Shown in pieces: positions 50,201 to 60,038 of a stretch of 64,000 nucleotides of DNA. How positions within the stretch are numbered: position 1 is the stretch's first letter; each line of letters begins with the position of its first letter. The stretch covers positions 798,362 to 862,361 of the forward strand of contig NW_006497560.1 of the NCBI RefSeq assembly GCF_000471905.2, written 5' to 3'. This DNA comes from Amborella trichopoda. Taxonomy: Eukaryota; Streptophyta; Magnoliopsida; Amborellales; Amborellaceae. The notes beneath the pieces are model-generated. The model was not told the origin of the DNA. It made no database searches and worked only from the letters and a program-made list of their open reading frames with translations. A program made the position numbers and the translations under genes.

Positions 50201-53200
50201 ACTTACCCTACCTCCTTCCCCCTTCTCACCAAGACTCAGTTTCCCTAGTCTCTGCACCCGCTTCTTCTGACTCTTCTCGTCTCACCAAGACCCAGTTTCC
50301 CTAGACTCTTCTTGTCTCTGCACCCTCTTCTTTTGATGAAGAGACTCATCATGTAGACACATCCACCAACACAGCTCAAGCTGCCACACCTGTAGTTGAA
50401 TCCAGCTCCAAACACGTCGACACAAATGCCACTGATGGAAATAACAGGGAAGAACGTGTCAAAGACCAGGAAAAGATGAAGGAGATCTACAAAGTTATGG
50501 GCTTCGAACACGATGGACCAGAGGGATCTACTCACCTCTTCTTACAGGCTGATGCTCAGAGTCGCATTAAGGTGCGATCAAAGGGACAGGGGGAACTTTT
50601 GAACCTCATTTCCTCTCTCTTACCTGCTGATTTTAACTCACCAACTTAGTGGGATCACCCTACCTCGCTCCCGAGAAGGTCAGCCAGATTGACCTCTTCC
50701 CAAGGAGCTACCCCGGTATTCCATTCGGACCCATGAAGCTCCTGTCATGGAATATTAGAGGCTTGGGCCAGCCTCGCAAAAGAACTGCAGTCAAGGATAT
50801 GATTGTAAAGTTCTCACCAACCATTCTGGTTATTTCTGTAACTAAACTTCCTGGGCCTACCCTCCCCCTTATTAGGCAAGTTTGGGGACACAGACCTAGC
50901 CAATGGGTCTCCCGGCTTGCCAATGGGGCGGCAGGGGGCATTTGGGTTATTTGGGATCCTTTAGATGACACTTGGTTTCCTTCCACTCCGGAGACTTTTC
51001 AGTCACAATTCTACTCTCCTGCATCTCAGATGGATTTCTCTGGAAATTTACGGTTGTCTATGGCCCTAATTCAAAAGCAGGTAGACCTCAATTTTTGGCG
51101 GAACTAGACCATATTGCTACACTACCTCACCCTTGTTGGTGTTTGGGGGGGGGATTTTAACATTATAAGATGGTCACATGAAAGAAACACTACCCAAACC
51201 CACTCCAGGGGTATGAATGCCTTCTTAGACTTCATATCCCGAAATGAGCTTATAGACATCCCTCTCCAGGGGAGTCGGTACACTTGGCCTAGCCACTCTC
51301 TTCAACCCATCTTTTTCAAGCTTGATAGATTCCTAATCTCTATAGAATGGGAGCAGGCCTTCCCTGGCTCTCACGCCCTCTCTCTTCCCAAAATGACATC
51401 CGATCACTGCCCTATTCTCCTAGATACGGTTACAGTACACAGAGGCCTCAGGCAGTTCAAATTCAAACTGGCTTGGCTTCAAGAGGAATCATTCCTAACA
51501 CTGATTCCCCAATGGTGGAGTTCAATGTCCACACTAGTCACGGGAATGGCAGGGTACAGGCTACAAACCAAAATTCTACTCCTCAAAGTAGCCTTGAAAA
51601 ACAGGAGTAAGTCCTTACCTGGGAACTATTCCCAGAATAAAATATCCCGTCTTCAGGTCATCCAATCTCTGGATTGTTTAGAGGAAACCAGACCTCTAAC
51701 TGACCAAGAAGCTACCCTTAGATCCTTTGCAAGATTGGAATATTTTGCAAACCTTAAGAAAGAAGAACTCTTTTGGTTCTAGAGATCTCGTGTGAAATGG
51801 TTGAAAGCAGGGGACCTGAACATGGGATACTTTCATTGGGTAGCTAACTGCCGAAGAATGGATAACACCATCTCCATCCTCAAAAAGGACAACATCTCTC
51901 TTACTCATCCTGGGGAAATAGACAGCTATATTGGATTATTTGCACCCTCTACGCCGCGCCTTCTGCAAGTTGGCCCAGGATGACTTCTCTTGACTTTCTC
52001 ACTGTATCTAAGAAAGAAGAACATGGCTTGAGAGACCTTTCTCGGAAGAAGAAATTATTGGGGCCATAAACAATCTTACAAAAGACAAGGCCCCAAGCCG
52101 TGATGGGTTCCCCATTGCGCCATTCCAGGTTTTTTTAGACGCCTTCCGTACTGACTTCATCTCTTTCTTTGAGGAGTTCCACATTAGGGGCATTTTACAC
52201 AAAGTATCAATGCGACCTTTATTGCCCTTGTTCCCAAAGTGGAAGGCGCTGAGGAACTTGAAGATTTCCGACCCATTAGCCTCATCAACTCTTCTTATAA
52301 AATTCTTTCCAACTAGGCTTCAACAGAGATAGGCAAATCCTTGATGGTGCTCTCATAGCACATGAGTGCATCCATTCCAGACATGTCATAAGAAAGCTTG
52401 GCCTGAACTTCAAGATAGATTGGGAGAAAGCCTATGACCATGTTTATTGGTCCTTACTCGACCAAATTCTGGCTAGAATGGGTTTCGGCACACTTGGAGA
52501 AAATGGATGCTAGGATGTTACTCACATCCATACTTTTCTATTATCATAAATGGTTCCCCTAGAGGCTACTTCCCGTCATCCAAGGGATTACACCAAGGGG
52601 ACCCTCTCTCCCCCTTCCTATTCACGGTAGTGGCCGAAGTTTTCGGCAGGTCCCTATCCCTTCTCTATCAAGAAGGCTTGCTATCTGACTTTAAGAGTTC
52701 CTCTTAGGTGCCCGTTGTGTCCCACCTGCAGTATGCAGATGACACACTTGTCTTCCTCGATGCTACCCCACAAGAAGTTGATAATCTGAGGATTTTCCTT
52801 AGATGTTTCCAGGAAGCCACAGGGTTTAAGATCAACATGGATAAATCGAAAATGATGGGGGTGGCCATCACGACTAATCAGATTAGATCATTAATCCCAA
52901 ATTGGGTATGCCAAGTCGAGGACCTGCCTTTTACCTACCTTGGCCTTCCCTTGGGATTAGGAAAACCGAAAAAGTGCCAGTGGTCCAAGGTGATAGATAA
53001 GGTAGACAGACGTCTGTCAGGTTGGAAAGGAAGATTCCTATCTACGGCAGGCCGCAAAACTCTGATCAACTCTACTTTAGCAAACATTCCCGTCTACCTT
53101 TAGTAGCCAAACATTTAGAGCAACTTTCCAGGAACTTTTTATGGTCCGGCCAAGCTGAACATGCAAGATTTCATCTCATTTTGTGGGATAAAGTTTGCCT

Positions 53201-56200
53201 ACTGAAATCACAAGGAGGACTTGGGATCAAAATCTTGAGTAAACATAATTTGGCACTCCTTGGAAAGTGGTGGTGGCGCCTAGCTACACAACTAGATGCA
53301 TTGTGGACTCAAGTTATTCGTCACAAATATAAGATTCCAGCTACTACTTGGGTGCCACATGTGAGGCGTCGAAGTCGTGCTTCAGGTGTGTGGAACTCGA
53401 TCGCCCTTTCCCTCCCTCTCTTCAATAATTTTGTTAGATTCCACGCCAGAGAAGGGTCGAGAGTAAAATTCTGGTCCGACATGTGGTTTGGCCATACCCC
53501 TTTAAGGAAACTCTACCCCTCCCTACACTCCATTGCCTCACATAAAGAATCTACAGTGGCCGAAGAAATGGCTACAGTAGAAGGGAGAAGAGTTTGGAAT
53601 CCGTCCTTCAGGAGGAACCTCTCCGAAGCAGAATCCTCCTCTTTTACCCAACAGTTAGCAGCCTTTCAAGCTTGCTACATTCCTATCAGTGGGAATGATG
53701 TTTTGGTGTGGACTCTTTCCCCCTCCGGGTGCTTCATGGTCGCCTCTTTTTATAGGAGGCTCATTCAATCTCCCACTCTGCCCTTCATCCCCCCTCGATC
53801 CTAGCCAAAGTTTGGTCTTCCATAGCACCCCGAAGGGTTCAGAATTTCAATTGGATAGCAGGATCACAGAGAGTGTTAACTGTGGACCAACTACAAAAGA
53901 GGGGAATACATACTCCAAACATGTGTATTATGTGTCAAAAAGAGGAGGAATCAAATGCTCATCTGTTCATTCACTGTGAACAGGCGAGATACCTTTGTAG
54001 TAGACTTTTACTACTCTTTGGCCTAGAATGGGTTACCTTCCCTTTTATCCACAGATTTCGCCAAGCCCTGGCCCAAAGCTGGAAAAATCATATGGAAGGC
54101 TGCCATTGTCGCACTTGTATGGGTTATTTGGATAGAAAGGAATAATAGGATATTCCAGGGACGTTAATAACAGCTGCTTGCACTCCTCCACAAGGTTAAG
54201 ACTTTGGTAACTTTTTGGGCAACCAACCACAAAGTCTTTGGGGGTACACCCACAAACTTTTTTCTAAGCCAATGGGGTAACATCCTTTTTCATCAACCAA
54301 GGAAATCTCAAAATACCCAACAACTGGCGACCACCCTCGAGAGGAACTATGGTTGCTCAAGGGGCAACCCAGGGCCAGCTGGGGCTGGGGGAGTATTTCG
54401 AGATCATGAAAGGAATATTCTGCTCACATATGCTGAATCCCTTGGCTATACTGATTCACAACATGCTAAAGCAATGGCACTGCTGATAGGGCTCAAGCAT
54501 TTTAACCCCTCTTGGGGATCCCACCTGATAGTTGAAGGGGACGCATACAACATTATATCTTGGGCATCCGGAAAGTCTATACCACCCTGGTATATAGTTT
54601 CGATCTTTGATGAGATTGAATTCATTTGCAGGGGTATCAGCGTCTCATGGAGGCATACATTCAGGACGTCCAACGCGCTTGCAGATCTCATGGCAAATGA
54701 TGGAGCCAACCTCACAAACAGTCTTGGACTCCCTCTAAACTAGCTGATGAGCCTTTCTCTCCTTTTTGTTCACTACTCACATACATGTTGTAAATAGGGT
54801 GTTATATAAACCCTCTCACCGTTTTTGCTGAGCCAACTCATTGTTGTCACAGTATTGGACTCTTTTTTGGCTTTTTTGTAAAGGGATTACCTTGCCCGTT
54901 AGGGTTATGGTAGATCCCAATTTTTGTAAGGGACGCTAGACCCAACACTTGTATTTACTTCTTTCGTTATTCAATGAAACAATTAACTTTATCAAAAAAA
55001 GAAAGAAAAAAGAAACATAGTCACCTGTTTTGAACTAAATAAAACATCAAACACATTGCAATCTCTCAATAAAACATTCGGCATTGCCTGATCATAAAAC
55101 CCCTTCATGTCAATCTTGGCAAATACAACATGAGAAATTAGTAGGGTAGAGTTAGTTGTCCAATTAGAAGCTTCATTCTGCCCTGGTACACAATTTACTG
55201 CTTCGCCTCTTTTAAGAGCATGCTTCTTTGTACAAATAAGGGAAGCACATTCTAGTGCACCATACCATTCAAGAGATAACACATCTTGTCCATAGATTTC
55301 CACTGGCTTTAATCCCTGATGTACAAAGCCATATATGATAGGAATGCTATAAGCAGATTGATGCGTATCCCAACAATATGGGCAATACTTAACTTCCATC
55401 GACAATAGTACTAGATTCGCATGTCTATCATCAACGAGAATATGCACTTTTCCCTAAATTCAGCGAGACCGAATTCAAGAAAACAAGAGAAATGTGTTCC
55501 AAATTATTGCATCTCTCATAGAACCTTTATCCATCACAATCATGGTTAGTCCATATGGAAAATTGTAACGTGGATAGTATTATTGTCCATGAACATACCT
55601 GAGATGACTTGCTTACAAACTTTAAAATGGGTTAAGTTGAATGCATTGCAGCCACGACCACTTTCCATTAGGACGGTGAGTTGTTGTTGGGCCCTCCACT
55701 CAAAACAAAGCAACAGTTCAGCTTAATCACCCCCATCTTCACCATCATAAACACTGTCACCACCATTATCTTCCTGGCCAATAGCATGTTCTTCATTGAA
55801 GATAGAACCTTCTTCTTACTTTACATCAAAAGTAGGTTCATCAACTACTTCATCATAAAATGATTCTTCCACCAAACTTGAATCCTAATTAGGGTACACA
55901 TCAAAGATTGGTGGTAAGTTCGCATGATCACTATAGGACACTTCGGGGTCCCTTCATCAACTGGCTCATCGTAGATAGGATCACCTTTGAAATAATGCTT
56001 TTTGTCCTCATCATTAACTCTAGGATCTTAACCTTGAGACTGGTTTCCCACCATCCCTATTGGTAAGATGAACTACCTCTCTCCTTGGAGTTTGAACATG
56101 GAAGAATTTTATAGATTCCTCATATGCCTTGTTTTCATCCTCCTGAGAAGAGGTTTTCCTCTGCGCCAAACATAGAGCTAAGGTTTCGATCAATCTCATT

Positions 56201-58264
56201 AGATCTGTAATCCTTCTCGCGTACTAGCATCAAATGCTTCTAAGGTTAACGCTTTTCCTCCTTTTCCTCTACGTGGTTGTTGTTCCAGGGCACAAAAATC
56301 GACTCTACATTGTGTGCCATAGTAACTTGCTATAGTAATGTGCTACGGTATGTGCTATGGTAATGTGCTACAATACTCTGCTACATTATCGTATTTATTG
56401 GTCGTTGGGCTTTGATACCAAACTGGCGCAGACGTAGTGGCTTGAAGCTAGGGTTTAGCAAAGAAGAAGATAGAGAAGATCCAAAATTAAATCAATATTA
56501 AAAAACCTGAGAAAAAGGTGCACTTGCTGCTATAGGTTTTGAATAGAAGTCCATAACATCATCATCCATTATTCTTGAGTACATCCTTTATATAAAAAAA
56601 CCCTAAAGAAGACTTAATCCTGGCCATCCATCTAATCTAATCATGGCCCTTCATTATAAAAGACTCCAAGTGAATAAAATGACATAAAAGATTCTAAAAT
56701 TACTACTTATGCTCCTAAGTGAATAAAAAGATATAAGAAATGAACAAAAAATATAAAAGGATAGACTTAATGACTCTTGTAAACTTTAAGCTTATCTCTC
56801 TTGTCTTGATACTCGAGAACGGTATTCTGGATTGCATCAAAGTGTTTGATGTGAGCCTTCTCTCTCCATACATATAAGAAGAAGACAAAGAAGAGGGATG
56901 CATACACACATGTTGCTTTGTCTCTCTCGCTCTCTCTCTCTCTATATATATATATATGGAAATGAAAAGCCTACCAATAGGTTGTACCTATAGTGAATAG
57001 TAATTTAGGTTAGCTCAAAGCTGTCAGATCTTGATTAGATTGTTGAAAATGCATGTTATTATTTGAATTTGAATTTTGTTTTTACAAATGGCATTGATAT
57101 GAAATTTTGGGAGTGTGCATTACATAAGAGGGTGCACAACAAAACATATAAAACAAATATATTCTAAAATTTAAAATGACCCAAATGCCCTTGAAAAATG
57201 ATGAGGATAATTTGGTCATTTTAAATTTTTGAAAATACCTTTTTTTTTTATTTTTATATGATGCGTGATGTTGTCAAATATATATGCCTAAAATTTTAGT
57301 ATAAAACCAATTTGTAGAAAAAAGATTAAGATTCAAATAGTGACATACTTATTCAACCATCCGATTAAGATCTGACAACGAGTTAACCTAAATTACTATT
57401 CATTTTAGGTATAACCTATTGGTAGCTCATCACTATCCAAACTCCATCAGACGATCAAAATTATCTGGTAGTGTCTGAATTTTAATTTTTTTAAACAAAT
57501 TTGATTAACATCAGATTTTGTAGGTGTCTGTACCTTAGTGAGGCGCACCTAAATAAAATGTAAAACAATATTCAAATAGTAGAAAGAAAAAGTTTATATA
57601 AGATGTCAACCTTATACTATAGCTATAAGGTGCATCTAAAAAACTCCATTGGAAAATATTGTTTCGAAGCTAGAAAACTCGCCAATTGATCATCTTGAGT
57701 TCTTGATGTAGATATGCAAGAAAAAATGGACTACAATTCCTAAAAATAGTGCACATTGTAACACATTATCCGGATCGTCCAATTTCAAGATTTTCGATTG
57801 CTTATATATCTGCATGATCTAGAACCAATTTTTTGAACTTGAAATTTTATAAGTAGGTGTATAACTAGTTATCATGACGTTTTCAGCAGTAAAACTGCAT
57901 TTTTTTGTAGAGTTTAAAGATGACCCGTACAATGATTATTTGAGGTGGACACCTTATATAAACCTCATCCATAAAAAAAATGACCAAATTGCCCCTATGT
58001 ATATTTCATGGGTGTTTTTATCATTTTTAATTATAATATTTGTTTGATATTTTATTCTTGTGTGATTTGGTTAGATGTATATACACCCCAAACTTTAGAT
58101 AAATTAGATTTATAGAAAGAATATTAAAATTCACGTATTATGGGACAATCATGGCTATTTGATGGACTTTGGATAATAATGAGTCATAATTGAAGTAACG
58201 TAGGCATTAACTCATAAATACACACAAACACACACACACACACACACAAACACACACGCATGCG

Positions 58265-58297
<33 letters not shown>

Positions 58298-58588
58298 GGA
58301 AGAGAATACAAAACGCCTATGGGTGAAAATGAACAGTATTTTTGCCCATAGGCTCGGCATGATCCGATTTTTTCGGACGGACATAGTATGTCCATGGCGG
58401 TTTGTCACTGATATAGCATGTCCGTGATGGGATTTTTTCATGCAAATTTGACACAAAAAATATATGGGAACTGCCACGGCCCCCGTAGGTCCGTGGTGGT
58501 TTTTAGGCAAAACCGTCATGGACATAGCATGTCCATGATGGGGGAAAAACACTGTAGCAATTCACTTGTAGCCTTTTTTAAGACTTTT

Positions 58589-58628
<40 letters not shown>

Positions 58629-60006
58629 NNNNNNNNNNNNNNNNNNNNNNNNNNNNNNNNNNNNNNNNNNNNNNNNNNNNNNNNNNNNNNNNNNNNNNNN
58701 NNNNNNNNNNNNNNNNNNNNNNNNNNNNNNNNNNNNNNNNNNNNNNNNNNNNNNNNNNNNNNNNNNNNNNNNNNNNNNNNNNNNNNNNNNNNNNNNNNNN
58801 NNNNNNNNNNNNNNNNNNNNNNNNNNNNNNNNNNNNNNNNNNNNNNNNNNNNNNNNNNNNNNNNNNNNNNNNNNNNNNNNNNNNNNNNNNNNNNNNNNNN
58901 NNNNNNNNNNNNNNNNNNNNNNNNNNNNNNNNNNNNNNNNNNNNNNNNNNNNNNNNNNNNNNNNNNNNNNNNNNNNNNNNNNNNNNNNNNNNNNNNNNNN
59001 NNNNNNNNNNNNNNNNNNNNNNNNNNNNNNNNNNNNNNNNNNNNNNNNNNNNNNNNNNNNNNNNNNNNNNNNNNNNNNNNNNNNNNNNNNNNNNNNNNNN
59101 NNNNNNNNNNNNNNNNNNNNNNNNNNNNNNNNNNNNNNNNNNNNNNNNNNNNNNNNNNATATATAGGGAAATGATGGCGTAGGCTCACTAGCGTACAACT
59201 ACATTTGAGCCCAATGACTTAGATTGAATCTGGGTTGATCTGACGGTCACTATCTCATTTCGTATTTTAATTTTAATTTTTTTCTACAAATCCGAATCGC
59301 ATGAAATTTTAGGCGTCTATTCTTCTCATTAAGGCACACCTAATAAAAATATTTAAAAAATAATTCACAAAATTTATACTGACCAAAATACCATTGAAAA
59401 GTTTCGAAGGTATTTTGGTCAATTTATTTTGCACAAAATATTTTTTTGATATTTTTATTGTTTTCTTCTATTTTTAAAGAACACGACCAAAATTTCAAGT
59501 GATTTGGATTTATAGAAAAAAATAAAATTAAAATACGAAATGCATTTGTGATCATTGGATTGGCTCAGATTGAATCTGGACCGTTGGGCTCATATATAGA
59601 TGAAAGCTAGTGGGCTTACACCATCATTTCCCATATACACACACATACACGTATATATATATATATATATATGTGGAAACATCTACTCAATGCCTTTTGG
59701 CAAAAATGAACAATGTTTTTGCCCTTAGGCTCATCATTGTCTGAAAAAATCGGGCGGTGTACGGTTTTTGACCGCCACAGACCTAGCAGGTCTGTAGCAG
59801 TAACATCACGGTCACATTAGGTCCGTGGTGGTAAAAACTTCACGTGGAACCGCAATGGATGACACGTTGTCCGTTGCGGTTCCGTTCAATAGGTATTTTT
59901 TAGGTTTTTCCTATATATATAATATATATATGGGTTTGCAGCTTCAGCTGGAAATGCCATTTGTGTGTCCTACTACTTCTCGACCAACTTTTGTTATATA
60001 TATATG

Positions 60007-60038
<32 letters not shown>

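Larger units (their letters stand above)
48131..55009 (+). mobile_element. L1-type LINE, copy 2, nested in the gypsy element
   Basis: About 6.9 kb, apparently full length, with a 15-bp target-site duplication and an A-rich tail (AAAAAAAGAAAGAAAAA). Block order is ORF1, endonuclease, reverse transcriptase, zf-RVT, RNase H. Same family as copy 1, shown by matching ORF1 C-terminal motif, thumb and zf-RVT blocks. It is younger than its gypsy host, but still carries several stops and frame shifts. Same strand as the host gene. Confidence 0.93.
47314..56839 (-). mobile_element. Ty3/gypsy LTR retrotransposon, internally deleted, carrying nested LINE 2
   Basis: Two direct repeats (47,314-47,759 and 56,424-56,839) share a TAGCTTGAAGCTAGGGTTTA stretch and bounds TGGYGCA...GCATCA, so they begin TG and end CA. 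Inside the right LTR lies a tRNA-iMet primer-binding site, and inside the left LTR a polypurine tract, both for minus-strand transcription. Apart from the LINE, only about 1.8 kb of internal sequence remains: an acidic linker region and an integrase C-terminal piece. Most of gag-pol is gone. No target-site duplication was found, perhaps because it inserted in a tandem array. Confidence 0.85.

Noticed and set aside
49192..50304. 370-codon plus-strand frame rich in Ser, Pro and Leu
   Set aside because: It lies in the linker of LINE 2 ORF1 and is explained by CT-rich composition. It has no conserved block, and the recognisable ORF1 motif after it is in another frame.
47309..56845. Target-site duplication for the gypsy element
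   Set aside because: The five bases outside the LTRs (ATGAC on the left, AAGTG on the right) do not match. The element sits in a tandem array, so rearrangement may have removed the duplication.
58418..59198. Open frames of 202-254 codons around 58.4-59.2 kb
   Set aside because: They are read through 530 undetermined bases, with IYIYIY from (TA)n on the edges. There is no coding evidence.
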